This document shows, one piece after another, positions 34,087 to 42,925 of a stretch of 64,000 nt of DNA. Under the pieces are notes generated by a model that saw only the letters and a program-made list of their open reading frames with translations, made no database searches and had not been told where the DNA came from. A program made the position numbers and the translations under genes. Position 1 is the stretch's first letter. Each line of letters begins with the position of its first letter. The DNA comes from Pseudomonadota bacterium (lineage in GTDB: Bacteria > Desulfobacterota > Desulfobulbia > Desulfobulbales > Desulfocapsaceae). The stretch is from positions 145,527 to 209,526 of the forward strand of contig JAHJNL010000010.1 in NCBI GenBank assembly GCA_018820855.1. Direction: 5' to 3'.

Positions 34087-35190
34087 ATGGCGTACACACC
34101 GGTCGTAGGGCGTTCCATCCGGCGGCAGCTGGAAAACAGAGAAGAGGAGATCCTTTCTCCCTATGCAGCCTTAAATAAAAACTCTGCAGGACGCAGAGTA
34201 AAAGAGGAAGATGATGAGCGCGATATCCGTATGCCCTTTCAGCGGGACAGGGATCGCATAACCCATTCCAAGACCTTTCGCCGCCTGAAGCATAAAACCC
34301 AGGTGTTTCTGGCGCCTGCCGGAGATCACTATCGCACCCGACTTACTCATGTCCTGGAGGTTTCCCAGATTGCCAGGACCGTTGCTTCGGCCCTCTGTCT
34401 GAACAGCTCCCTGACCGAGGCCATCGCCCTGGGACATGATCTGGGCCACACCCCCTTTGGCCACGCCGGAGAGGCTACTTTGAACGAACTGCATCCGGGC
34501 GGCTTCCGTCATTATATCCATAGCCTGCGGGTGGTGGATTTCTTAGAGAACAGGGGCAGGGGCCTGAACCTCACCTTCGAGGTCCGCAACGGCATTGTCA
34601 AGCATTCCAAAGGCCGCAATGACATCCTGCCCGAGAACAGCTCGGAACTTCCTGAGACTCTGGAAGGCCAGGTAGTGCGGCTGGCCGACATCATTGCCTA
34701 TGTCAATCATGACATGGATGATGCTCAGCGTGCCGGTATTCTGAAAGAGGCGGATTTGCCAGCCGATATTCGTTCCGTCTTAGGTGAACGCCATTCCAAA
34801 CGAACCGGGGCCATGGTAAGAGATTTGATTATTGAAACCCTGGCGGCAGGAGACGGCAGGCTCCATCTCAGCAAAAAAATGCTGCAGGCGATCTCCGATC
34901 TGAGAATGTTTCTTTATGAAAATGTGTACCGTTTTTATCTGGTGCATGATGAATTTGAAAAGGCCCAGCGTGTCATCCGCGATCTGTATGCCTATTTCAT
35001 GGAAAACGGACTTGGGCATTTTAATGGTCAATCCTGGGAATCGTTGGGGCATGGGTCATGGCCCAGTGAAGATCTTGCCCATCGCCGTGTCTGTGATTTT
35101 ATTGCCGGCATGACAGATCGTTACGCCCTGCGTATTTACGAGCAGATTTTTTTGCCTAAACCCTGGAATGCACGGGGAGTGGCCTTTTAG
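34087..35190 (+). CDS. dgt: dGTP triphosphohydrolase-family HD protein
   Basis: A 367-residue HD-domain protein of the dGTPase type that hydrolyses dNTPs to nucleoside and triphosphate. Conserved blocks are FQRDRDRITHSKTFRRLKHK, THVLEVSQIART, the metal site GHDLGHTPFGHAGE near residue 117, and DIIAYVNHDMDDA. The length fits the short dGTPase-like (type 2) class. It stands alone with an ATG at 34087 and a modest AGGGTT upstream. It probably controls the dNTP pool; related HD enzymes also act in phage defence, but this one lies in a core context. The symbol marks the family, not proven dGTP specificity. Confidence 0.85.
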   Translation: MAYTPVVGRSIRRQLENREEEILSPYAALNKNSAGRRVKEEDDERDIRMPFQRDRDRITHSKTFRRLKHKTQVFLAPAGDHYRTRLTHVLEVSQIARTVASALCLNSSLTEAIALGHDLGHTPFGHAGEATLNELHPGGFRHYIHSLRVVDFLENRGRGLNLTFEVRNGIVKHSKGRNDILPENSSELPETLEGQVVRLADIIAYVNHDMDDAQRAGILKEADLPADIRSVLGERHSKRTGAMVRDLIIETLAAGDGRLHLSKKMLQAISDLRMFLYENVYRFYLVHDEFEKAQRVIRDLYAYFMENGLGHFNGQSWESLGHGSWPSEDLAHRRVCDFIAGMTDRYALRIYEQIFLPKPWNARGVAF

Positions 35191-35379
35191 TCTGTGGGGC
35201 GGCAGACAAAGATTCGAATCGCTCCACTGCCGTTCAGTATCCGGTTGAGTTCGCATGGCAATCACGAAAGGGAAGGGACTGAATTCCTTTTGCGTCTTTT
35301 GTGAAAATCATTCTGTCTCCCGGCTAAATGAAAATTAATTTAACGTTTACTTAAAAAAAAAAAATCAAATAGTTGTTTT

Positions 35380-38052
35380 ATGAATAAGAAAGAGACAAAC
35401 AAGACTCTGGCAAAGAGCTATGAGTTTGATAATGTGGAAGAAAAATGGCTTAAGCGTTGGAATGATGAAGGGTGCTTCCGGGCGGCCATGGAAGAGGGTA
35501 AGCCCTCTTTTTCCATTGTTATTCCTCCGCCTAATGTTACCGGTGTCCTTCATGTTGGCCATGCCCTGAATAACACCATGCAGGATGTGCTGGTACGGTA
35601 TCATCGCATGTGCGGGGACAATACTCTGTGGGTGCCGGGGACCGATCATGCGGGTATTGCCACCCAGAATGTGGTCGAGCGGCAGCTGGCCACCGAGGGG
35701 AAAGGGCGGCATGACCTGGGCCGTGAAGCATTTATTGAACGGGTCTGGGACTGGCGCAAGGAGAAAGGCGGCACCATCATCAACCAGCTCAAACGATTGG
35801 GTGCCTCCTGTGACTGGGAGCGAGAGCGCTTCACCATGGATGAGGGACTGTCCACGGCTGTGCGCGAGGTCTTTGTCCGTCTCTACCATGAAGGTTTGAT
35901 CTACAAGGGTGACTATATTGTCAACTGGTGTCCTCGCTGTCATACGGCCCTGGCCGATGACGAGGTGGAGCACGAGGATAAAAAAGGAAAACTCTATCAT
36001 ATCCGCTACCCCTTTGCCGATGGTTCCGGTCATGTGGTGGTGGCCACCACCCGGCCTGAGACCATGCTGGGCGATACCGGCGTGGCCGTACATCCCGATG
36101 ATGAGCGCTACAGCCATCTGGCGGATACGGGCATCAAACTTCCCCTCACAGATCGTGTTATTCCTGTGGTCTTTGACCATCACGTGCAGAAGGATTTCGG
36201 TACCGGGGCCCTGAAGGTCACTCCGGCCCATGATCGTGATGACTACGAGATAGGTATTCGCCATTCCCTGGAGATCATGAAGGTCATGGATGATCATGGG
36301 GTGATGAACGAAAAGGCCGGGGCCTATGCCGGACTGGATCGTTTTGACTGCCGGAAGAAGATTGTGGCGGACCTGGAAGAGCAGGGCTTTCTCGATAAGA
36401 TTGAAGACTATGACCATGCCGTGGGCCAGTGTTATCGCTGTGCGACGGTGGTGGAACCCACTACCTCTCTGCAGTGGTTTGTCTCTGTTCGTCCCCTGGC
36501 CGACAAGGCTGTTGCGGCCGTACGGGATGGCCGCATCAATATCTATCCCAAGACCTGGTATAACACCTTCTATTCCTGGATGGATAATATCCGTGACTGG
36601 TGTATCTCCCGCCAGATCTGGTGGGGACACCGTATCCCGGCCTGGACCTGCATGGACTGCGGCGAGTTGATGGTGGAATCTGTTGATCCCGACAGTTGCT
36701 CAAAATGTGGTTCTGTCAACCTGGAACAGGAAAAAGATGTCCTGGATACCTGGTTTTCATCTGCCCTTTGGCCCTTTTCCACCATGGGCTGGCCGGAGAA
36801 GACAAAAGAACTCGAATTCTTCTATCCCACCTCGGTTCTGATTACCTCCTTTGACATCCTCTTTTTCTGGGTGGCAAGGATGATGATGATGGGCCTCCAT
36901 TTTATGGATGAGGTGCCGTTTAAAGACGTTTACCTTCATGCCCTGGTGCGGGATAAGCATGGGAAGAAGATGTCAAAGTCCACCGGCAATGTCATCGATC
37001 CTTTGGAAATCATGGGACAGTACGGCACCGATGCCATGCGCTTTACTCTCACCGCCTTTGCTGCACAGGGGCGTGAGATCAAGCTGGACGAGGAGAGGAT
37101 CGAGGGATATCGCTATTTCATCAACAAGATCTGGAATGCGGCCCGTTTTGCCCTGATGCATGTGGAGGAGTGTGATCCACAGATTACAGATGTGGTGAAT
37201 AGCCACAAGGATCTCCCGCTGGTTCACCGCTGGATCCTGAGCAGGACATCAAAAACCACTGCCGAAGTACGCCGCTCCCTGGATGAGTACCGTTTTAACG
37301 ATGCAGCGTCTCTGCTCTACCAGTTTGTCTGGCATGAATTCTGTGACTGGTACCTGGAATGGATCAAGGCGGATCTCTTCAGTGCGGACGAAGTGCTGCG
37401 CGATCAGGCCAGAGGCGTTCTGCTCCATGTCCTGGAGACCATCCTCAAGCTCATCCATCCCATCACTCCTTTTGTCACCGAAGAGATCTGGAGTGTGCTT
37501 CCCGGTGACCGATCGGTGCTTATGACCAGCGATTATCCAGTTGCTGTGGATGCATGGCAGGATGCGGAGGCAGAGGGACAGATGGAGCTGCTCATGGGGA
37601 TTATTACCGGAATTCGTAATATTCGCGCCGAGGCAGATGTCCATCCTTCGGCCAAGATCGATGCCTTTGTCCTCTGCGACGACGCGGTCAAGGCCCAGCT
37701 CATTCGTTCTTTTACTGCAGCCATCTCTGCCATGACCCGTCTTGAATCCCTCAGCGTCGAGGCGGAGGGAGCAAAACCCAGCGATGCGGCCACCTATATC
37801 TTTCAGGATATCGAGATGTATGTCCCTCTCAAGGGCCTGGTGGATGTGAATAAGGAGCGGGAAAAACTTGGACGGGAGCGGAAGAAGATCGAGGGTTCCC
37901 TCAAACAGATCAACGGCAAGCTGACCAATGCAAAATTCCTGGCTAACGCCCCTGCGGAAATTGTAGAAAAAGAGCAGGGCAAAAAGGCGGAGCTTGAGGC
38001 CACCCTGGCCAAGATCGCTGAATCGGAAAGGAGGCTGGAAGAGATTGGATAG
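35380..38052 (+). CDS. valS: Valine-tRNA ligase
   Basis: An 890-residue class I synthetase that charges tRNA-Val. The HIGH motif appears as GVLHVGHALN near residue 54, KMSKS lies near residue 530 in KHGKKMSKSTGNVIDPLEI, and the ValS-typical CWISR region reads DWCISRQIWWGHRIPAW. A Cys pair (CMDCGEL, CSKCGS) adds a zinc site. The C-terminal coiled coil VDVNKEREKLGRERKKIEGS is the ValS tRNA-clamp. The ATG is preceded by a run of 12 A (35353-35364) rather than a clear ribosome site. It overlaps nadC by 8 bases. Confidence 0.95.
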   Translation: MNKKETNKTLAKSYEFDNVEEKWLKRWNDEGCFRAAMEEGKPSFSIVIPPPNVTGVLHVGHALNNTMQDVLVRYHRMCGDNTLWVPGTDHAGIATQNVVERQLATEGKGRHDLGREAFIERVWDWRKEKGGTIINQLKRLGASCDWERERFTMDEGLSTAVREVFVRLYHEGLIYKGDYIVNWCPRCHTALADDEVEHEDKKGKLYHIRYPFADGSGHVVVATTRPETMLGDTGVAVHPDDERYSHLADTGIKLPLTDRVIPVVFDHHVQKDFGTGALKVTPAHDRDDYEIGIRHSLEIMKVMDDHGVMNEKAGAYAGLDRFDCRKKIVADLEEQGFLDKIEDYDHAVGQCYRCATVVEPTTSLQWFVSVRPLADKAVAAVRDGRINIYPKTWYNTFYSWMDNIRDWCISRQIWWGHRIPAWTCMDCGELMVESVDPDSCSKCGSVNLEQEKDVLDTWFSSALWPFSTMGWPEKTKELEFFYPTSVLITSFDILFFWVARMMMMGLHFMDEVPFKDVYLHALVRDKHGKKMSKSTGNVIDPLEIMGQYGTDAMRFTLTAFAAQGREIKLDEERIEGYRYFINKIWNAARFALMHVEECDPQITDVVNSHKDLPLVHRWILSRTSKTTAEVRRSLDEYRFNDAASLLYQFVWHEFCDWYLEWIKADLFSADEVLRDQARGVLLHVLETILKLIHPITPFVTEEIWSVLPGDRSVLMTSDYPVAVDAWQDAEAEGQMELLMGIITGIRNIRAEADVHPSAKIDAFVLCDDAVKAQLIRSFTAAISAMTRLESLSVEAEGAKPSDAATYIFQDIEMYVPLKGLVDVNKEREKLGRERKKIEGSLKQINGKLTNAKFLANAPAEIVEKEQGKKAELEATLAKIAESERRLEEIG

Positions 38053-38881
38053 ATCGCAACTGCATCGTATGCTTCGCTCCTTCCTCCAGGAAGATATTGG
38101 GCACGGAGATCTCAGCAGTGAGCCCCTCTTTACCCGGGGGGAGCAGGGGCGTGCCCGCCTTGAGGCCAGAGAGCCTCTGGTGGCAGCCGGAGCCGAAGCC
38201 GTGGCTGCTGAAGTTTTTCGTCTGCAGAACCCGGAGATCCTTGTCAGTGGAGCCGTTGCTGATGGAACCATGCTTTCAGCCGGAGACAGCCTGTTTACGG
38301 TGAGCGGGCCCGTGGTTGATCTGCTCAAGGCGGAGCGGGTGGCCCTGAACCTTCTCCAGCGTCTCTGTGGTATTGCCTCCCTAACCGCTCGTTTTGTGGA
38401 GAAGACCAAGCTCTATCCTGTGCGTATCACTGATACCCGGAAGACCACTCCCGGGCTGCGTATGCTGGAAAAATATGCGGTACGGGTGGGCGGAGGATAC
38501 AATCATCGTTTCAACCTCAGTGACGGGGTGCTGGTCAAAGATAATCATATTGCTGCCTGCGGTTCTCTGACCAGAGCTGTGGAGATCCTGCGGGAGTCAA
38601 TTCCTCACACCATCCGTATCGAGGTGGAGACCGACACCCTGGATCAGGTCCGTGAATGTCTGGACTGCGCTGTAGATATCATCATGCTCGACAACATGGA
38701 TCTGGAGAGCCTGAAACAGGCCGTGCTCCTGATTGATGGAAGAGCCCTGATCGAGGCCTCCGGCGGAGTGAATCTTGAAACAGTGGCAGCCATTGCCGCC
38801 ACCGGTGTGGATATCATTTCTGTTGGTGCGCTCACCCATTCTGCCCCTTCCTGTGATATCGGAATGGATTGGCAGTCCTGA
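38045..38881 (+). CDS. nadC: Quinolinate phosphoribosyltransferase
   Basis: About 278 residues converting quinolinate and PRPP to nicotinate mononucleotide in NAD synthesis. Recognisable blocks are FLQEDIGHGDLSSEPLF, ERVALNLLQRLCGIASLTAR, ITDTRKTTPGLRMLEKYAVR and GGYNHRFNLSDGVLVKDNHI, the PRPP/quinolinate site, and LIEASGGVNLETVAAIAATG near the C terminus. I place the start at TTG 38045, ten bases after GGAGG, since the longer frame from 37994 lies inside valS and adds no conserved sequence. Overlap with valS implies coupled translation. Confidence 0.9.
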   Translation: MDRSQLHRMLRSFLQEDIGHGDLSSEPLFTRGEQGRARLEAREPLVAAGAEAVAAEVFRLQNPEILVSGAVADGTMLSAGDSLFTVSGPVVDLLKAERVALNLLQRLCGIASLTARFVEKTKLYPVRITDTRKTTPGLRMLEKYAVRVGGGYNHRFNLSDGVLVKDNHIAACGSLTRAVEILRESIPHTIRIEVETDTLDQVRECLDCAVDIIMLDNMDLESLKQAVLLIDGRALIEASGGVNLETVAAIAATGVDIISVGALTHSAPSCDIGMDWQS

Positions 38882-39054
38882 TTTGATTGTGTTGTCAGTT
38901 TTTTCGTATCCACCTGAAGAGTTATAAAATTTCTTGATTATTTTGGGCTAAGTGTGCCATACTGAAAGATATGTAAGAGGTAAATGCAGGCTGCATTGTT
39001 TTTTTTTACGGGAAAAGATGAAGAGAATACCAGTCCAGAGAAAGGAATCGAATT

Positions 39055-39846
39055 ATGCGTTGTCCTAAATGTGGTTACATTTCATTTGATCATATAACTA
39101 CCTGTCTGAAGTGTAATAAAGACATTTCAGAAGGAGTTGAAGTGGAAGGAACAACCTATCACGCTGCAGCACCCTCGTTTCTTCGTGTGCCTTTAAAGAG
39201 TGATGTCGAGGAGGGTCTGCAGACTGAGGGATTCGAAGATGATGATTTTGAGTTTTCCGATCCGGATCTCGAAGTTCTCAGTGATGAGGGTGAAGATCTT
39301 GATTTTGCCGACAGCGATGAGGTCGAGGCCGATATTTCCATAAAAGAGGTGGATGGGGATATTGATTTCCAACTTGAGGCCGAGGAAGAACTCGACGAAG
39401 AAGGGTTTGATTTTGATTTTGACGAGGAAGAGGCGGCTGTTGCCCCTGGCCTGGAAAAGGAGGAACAGTTTTCCTTTTCTGTTCCTGAGGAGTTGGCTGA
39501 TATCTCCGATCTGGCACCTCCTGTAAAAACGAAGGTCAGTCCTGCTGCCTCCGGCGGTGGCATGGAACTGTCCCTTGATGATGATATGAACCTCGATGAC
39601 AGCCTGGATCTTGATGGTCTTGATCTTGATCTCGGTCTGGGTGCTATTGATGGTGGAGCAGATGCGGGTTCTCTGTCTCTGTCCCTGGATGATATCGATC
39701 TGTCCGAAGCGGATATCAGCATCGACAGTGGTGAATTGGACGGGGTGAACATGGATCTGGACCTTGATGGTTTAGACGATAATATCAAGACTGAAAAAGA
39801 AAAATCTTCAGGGAGCCTGGATGGTCTTTCGCTTTCTTTGGATTAG
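39055..39846 (+). CDS. Zinc-ribbon protein with acidic, Asp/Leu-rich tail
   Basis: 263 residues. A zinc ribbon at the very start has two knuckles, MRCPKCGYISFDH and CLKCNKDI. The rest is extremely acidic and of low complexity, with repeats such as LDGLDLDLGLG and LSLSLDDIDLSEADISIDSG. Such zinc ribbon plus disordered acidic tail proteins are frequent in Deltaproteobacteria-type genomes with no assigned function. There is no membrane segment. The gene is monocistronic, between nadC and tRNA-Phe. The tail could bind metal or basic partners; this is speculation. Confidence 0.75.
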   Translation: MRCPKCGYISFDHITTCLKCNKDISEGVEVEGTTYHAAAPSFLRVPLKSDVEEGLQTEGFEDDDFEFSDPDLEVLSDEGEDLDFADSDEVEADISIKEVDGDIDFQLEAEEELDEEGFDFDFDEEEAAVAPGLEKEEQFSFSVPEELADISDLAPPVKTKVSPAASGGGMELSLDDDMNLDDSLDLDGLDLDLGLGAIDGGADAGSLSLSLDDIDLSEADISIDSGELDGVNMDLDLDGLDDNIKTEKEKSSGSLDGLSLSLD

Positions 39847-39867
39847 GTTTTGATAAGAGAAAATCTG

Positions 39868-39896
39868 TTGACACGCAAGAGAATGTTGTGTAGATA
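39868..39896 (+). promoter_or_regulatory. Likely tRNA-Phe promoter
   Basis: TTGACA at 39868-39873 and tagata at 39891-39896 with a 17-base spacer, ending 16 bases before the tRNA. The -35 is perfect; the -10 is weak. Confidence 0.5.
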
Positions 39897-39912
39897 GCAG
39901 TGCATACAAGGT

Positions 39913-39988
<76 letters not shown>

Positions 39989-39998
39989 CTATGATTTC

Positions 39999-40034
39999 AA
40001 TGGGTTAAGTCATTAATTTGGCTTAACCCATTTT
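39999..40034 (+). terminator. Terminator after tRNA-Phe
   Basis: The arms 39999-40009 (aatgggttaag) and 40022-40032 pair perfectly, followed by TTTT; ends the tRNA transcript inside the island's first bases. Confidence 0.65.
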
Positions 40035-40049
40035 GCGTTTCAGCCCTGT

Positions 40050-40071
40050 TTTGCCCAAAATTTGCCCAAAA
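40050..40071. repeat. Tandem 11-bp repeat next to the integrase
   Basis: The unit tttgcccaaaa occurs twice in tandem (40050-40060, 40061-40071), between the tRNA 3' end and the integrase stop. Such short direct repeats often form recombinase arm or accessory sites. Confidence 0.5.
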
Positions 40072-40086
40072 TGGTTCTAGCCATGT

Positions 40087-41373
40087 CTACTCATGGCTAC
40101 TTATCGCATCAGAATAGATCTGATTCAGTGCTTTTCCATCATGATTATTCACCGCATTCTTGAGATACTTGGTGTAAACTTTGATGATCATGTCGGTGTC
40201 TCTATGCCCCATGATATGAGCAATCCATAACGGGTTTTCGCCGAGACTGAGAGCTGTAGTTGCAAAGCTGTGCCGGGTCTGAATCATTGGTCGATACTGG
40301 ATATCAGCATTCTTCAGCGCTGGGCGCCAGACTCTGTTGCTCAAGTTGGCATGATTGAGCTGTTCTCCAGTGGTTGTGCAAAATAGGTATTTGCTTTCAA
40401 GCATCTCGCAAATCTTCTTCTGTTTTAACAGGGCTTCTTTCATTACTGGAAGCAACTGTAGTGTCCTCCTGCTGTATTTATTTTTTGTTTTACCTTCAAC
40501 TCTAAGGCCTTGTTCGTCAAGCGTCATAGCCCTACTGATCTGAATAGTGTTTTTCGACCAGTCAATATCTTTAAGCTTCAGAGCCATTTGTTCGCCTTGC
40601 CGCAATCCTGAACAGAATGCAAATTGGAAGTATGGTTTCCAATGTTTCGGGAGAACGGAAATAATAAGCTTTTGCTCCTTGATATCAAACGGGTTGACCT
40701 GGGCAGTATGATCCTCCTCACCAAGCTTTGTGTAGGCAAAAAATGGATCATACATTCGTCCCCAGTTATACCTGATGGAAGCACGTTTACAGATCATTTT
40801 TAATGGCACCATGCACTTGTTGATGGTCTTGTTACTGATGGTCTTATTTTTGAAGCGTTGCCGCCTTGCCCATGACACGAATTCATCTAGTACTCCAGCA
40901 TTGATACCATCAAAAGAACGCTCTCCAAAAAACGGAACAAGGTATAATGTTAGATGGCTTTTGTACCCGAGAAGAGTACGTTCTGTTACACGCCTTGAAT
41001 CTTTTAGGATTTGGTACCATTCCCAGGCATAGTCCTTAAAGAGGACATTGTCCGGTTGAAGATCCCTGCCAGGTAACATGCTTTCCCTCTGGCTGAAGTA
41101 GACAGCTTTTTTGCTTTTGGGGAAGACTGTTGCAAAATTAAATGTCCCTTTGTCTATCGCCACTGTGATGCTGTCTAGCTGTGCGCGGACTATCTTCATG
41201 TTCGTTTGGTTCCAAATTAAGCCTGACGGTTCCCTGATACGCTCGTCGAGATAGTAGAAGTCGACGTATACCTTGTTGTTAATCTTACGCACAGATCCCT
41301 GTCTGTTTTTATTTACCCCAGACTTCCTCGCTTGATAAGATTGTCTGTTTCGATTCTCTATATTTATTGTCAT
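40087..41373 (-). CDS. Tyrosine recombinase (island integrase)
   Basis: About 428 residues. A SAM-like core-binding domain (about 105-190) precedes a catalytic domain with Arg in FCSGLRQGEQMALKLKDIDW, the RHSF box in QTRHSFATTALSLGE, MGHRDTD, and the nucleophile Tyr in VYTKYLKNA. An N-terminal arm-type DNA-binding segment (RQGSVRKINNKVYVDFYYLD) resembles the DUF3596/Arm_DNA-bind domains of phage integrases. I prefer the ATG at 41373 (AAGGGA nine bases upstream) over a GTG at 41397 that touches a GGAGG. Its stop lies 99 bases from the tRNA-Phe 3' end, the usual layout of tRNA-targeting islands. Confidence 0.9.
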   Translation of the reverse strand: MTINIENRNRQSYQARKSGVNKNRQGSVRKINNKVYVDFYYLDERIREPSGLIWNQTNMKIVRAQLDSITVAIDKGTFNFATVFPKSKKAVYFSQRESMLPGRDLQPDNVLFKDYAWEWYQILKDSRRVTERTLLGYKSHLTLYLVPFFGERSFDGINAGVLDEFVSWARRQRFKNKTISNKTINKCMVPLKMICKRASIRYNWGRMYDPFFAYTKLGEEDHTAQVNPFDIKEQKLIISVLPKHWKPYFQFAFCSGLRQGEQMALKLKDIDWSKNTIQISRAMTLDEQGLRVEGKTKNKYSRRTLQLLPVMKEALLKQKKICEMLESKYLFCTTTGEQLNHANLSNRVWRPALKNADIQYRPMIQTRHSFATTALSLGENPLWIAHIMGHRDTDMIIKVYTKYLKNAVNNHDGKALNQIYSDAISSHE

Positions 41374-41705
41374 TGCTATGGTCCCTTCATATCGCACCTC
41401 CCTGTTGCATTAATTAATAATAACATGAGGGGTTGTAAGTATAAAGACGTTATTTCAAGTGATTATATTGTTTCGCGGGCCTCTTGTTGTATGGGGCTTC
41501 GGCGTGATTGGGCTGGGGAAGGTGCATTGTTTTAAGCCTTGTTTTCTCTTTCAAAACGGTGTCATTTCCATGACCGAAAGCTCAACCACATCATCCTTGC
41601 ATTTCTTTGACAGTTTGTTCTCCCATCCTGGTCTGACTATTGAGAAAATAGTGAGACCAGGATAAATTATGTTCTTACCATGTAGCCTTACAACGGTTGC
41701 TAATG
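41374..41705. other. Intergenic region, no gene seen
   Basis: About 330 bases between the AlpA-like gene and the integrase; likely holds the integrase promoter and perhaps part of the attachment region. No RNA or repeat identified. Confidence 0.35.
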
Positions 41706-41978
41706 TCAGATATTGATCCTTCCTACTAGGGGACTCGTCGCCTGAGGATTAGCAGTAGATGGAGGCGTGTCGGCTGTCGTATTCGTCGCATCTGAAACAG
41801 AAATCTCACCTTCAATCCAACCTTGAATGGCATCCCATTTGAATAACAGCTTTTTGGGGGTAGGTTTGAAGTAGTGTACTTGCCGTACAAGAATCTTCTG
41901 GTGAATAAGGTTATAAATCGATTGTTTGCTGTATTTGATACGCGAGCTCAATTCGTTAATCGTGATATATTCTTCCAT
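41706..41978 (-). CDS. AlpA/excisionase-like helix-turn-helix protein
   Basis: A 90-residue protein with a MerR-type HTH_17 domain: EYITINELSSRIKYSKQSIY, NLIHQKILVRQVHYFKPTPK, KLLFKWDAIQGWIEG. The pattern (HTH, basic wing, then a W-x-x-I-x-x-W end) is that of AlpA-like regulators and recombination directionality factors. A Pro/Thr-rich tail follows. AAGGAG lies eight bases before the ATG. Placed beside the integrase and expressed in the same direction, it probably regulates or directs excision of the island. Only 12 bases separate it from the upstream gene, so the two form an operon. Confidence 0.8.
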   Translation of the reverse strand: MEEYITINELSSRIKYSKQSIYNLIHQKILVRQVHYFKPTPKKLLFKWDAIQGWIEGEISVSDATNTTADTPPSTANPQATSPLVGRINI

Positions 41979-41990
41979 GATATAGTCTCC

Positions 41991-42617
41991 TTATTGGCCT
42001 GAGTTTGACATATCCAATAGTTCTGTTAGAAGATCAAGAAGTTCTTTGATCTGTGTCATTGTCTTTTTTTGTAAAGGCGATTGCGCGGCAATTTTTTTCC
42101 CAGCCCATTTATGAACTGTTTGGAGAGCGATATTGGCTGGAGATGACTTTATCTTTTTTTCAGACGTTGTTGCTGATTTTTGCTTAGGCTTTATAAAGTT
42201 ATCCACAGCGGCTTTGAGTTCCGCACTTTCTTTAAGGTCTTCTGGGGCAAAGTTTAAGGTGATATCATTATCTTCGAGGTACTTTCCAACATCACTCTTT
42301 CCATTAAGGATAATTAGGCGATTTAGCTGATTCTGGCTTAGGGCTGATAATGCAGGATGTTCTCCGACGTCCACGTGCCTGGCAAGAAGCATGTAACGCT
42401 GAATAGTTTTGGGCAGAAGGTCTGGGAATGTCTTCTTGCAAAATTTTTGGAAGCTTTTCTTTTCCTTCTTTACAACCTTTTTCAGATCGATAAAGAGCTC
42501 TCCTTGTTTAATCGCTGTCTTTGTATTGATTCTCCGGTTTATAGCTAATTTGGTTTCATTTTCCTTGATCGCAGTAGTTAGTTGTTTAATGCCTTTCTTC
42601 TGGGTTGACTTTGGCAT
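41991..42617 (-). CDS. DUF3102-like phage/plasmid protein
   Basis: A 208-residue Lys-rich protein. The central part, GELFIDLKKVVKKEKKSFQK then FPDLLPKTIQRYMLLARHVD, resembles DUF3102-type phage and island proteins, in which a wing of this kind follows a short helical region. Helical, charged sequence precedes and follows; no enzyme motif is seen. The start is supported by AGAGGAGG. It lies first in the small leftward unit with the AlpA-like gene, so a role in island maintenance or regulation is likely. The family assignment is tentative. Confidence 0.55.
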   Translation of the reverse strand: MPKSTQKKGIKQLTTAIKENETKLAINRRINTKTAIKQGELFIDLKKVVKKEKKSFQKFCKKTFPDLLPKTIQRYMLLARHVDVGEHPALSALSQNQLNRLIILNGKSDVGKYLEDNDITLNFAPEDLKESAELKAAVDNFIKPKQKSATTSEKKIKSSPANIALQTVHKWAGKKIAAQSPLQKKTMTQIKELLDLLTELLDMSNSGQ

Positions 42618-42925
42618 ATCTGCCTCCTCTGGCTAATTGTTATTTATGGAACAAAATTGTGTACTATTGTCCCTTCTTAAATGTATCTTTAGCATGGGAA
42701 AATCTTGTTAGAGTCGATGGGTAATGGAGGTGATCTTGAAGGATTCAGTGAATGAATGTAAAGATCTTATCTAGGAAAGGTTAGAACTCTTTTTTTGTAT
42801 TTGAGCCGAAAAAGAAGCCACACTTATTGTTTTTTTATGATTGTGTTCAACATGTTGATTTTTAATCTAAAATTGATTCGTTAGCGCGGTGGTCGTTTGT
42901 TGTAATTACGAGGGGAAAGTGGGAA
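42618..42925. other. AT-rich divergent intergenic region
   Basis: About 310 bases between divergent genes, rich in A and T, expected to hold both promoters. No RNA or clear operator recognised. Confidence 0.35.

Noticed and set aside
34087..35190. dGTPase gene as a phage-defence component
   Set aside because: It lies in a core-genome context between glcF-like and valS genes, 5 kb outside the island, and looks like the housekeeping family.
35365..36630. A 421-codon leftward open frame opposite valS
   Set aside because: It is the antisense shadow of the conserved valS coding sequence; composition (His/Gly-rich) and lack of family features argue against it.
37249..38409. A 386-codon leftward frame opposite the valS/nadC junction
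   Set aside because: It spans two well-supported sense genes and shows no recognisable domain.
39159..39788. Ser-rich leftward frame opposite the acidic zinc-ribbon protein
   Set aside because: Asp/Glu/Leu codons read backward give Ser/Arg-rich sequence; this is an artefact of low complexity.
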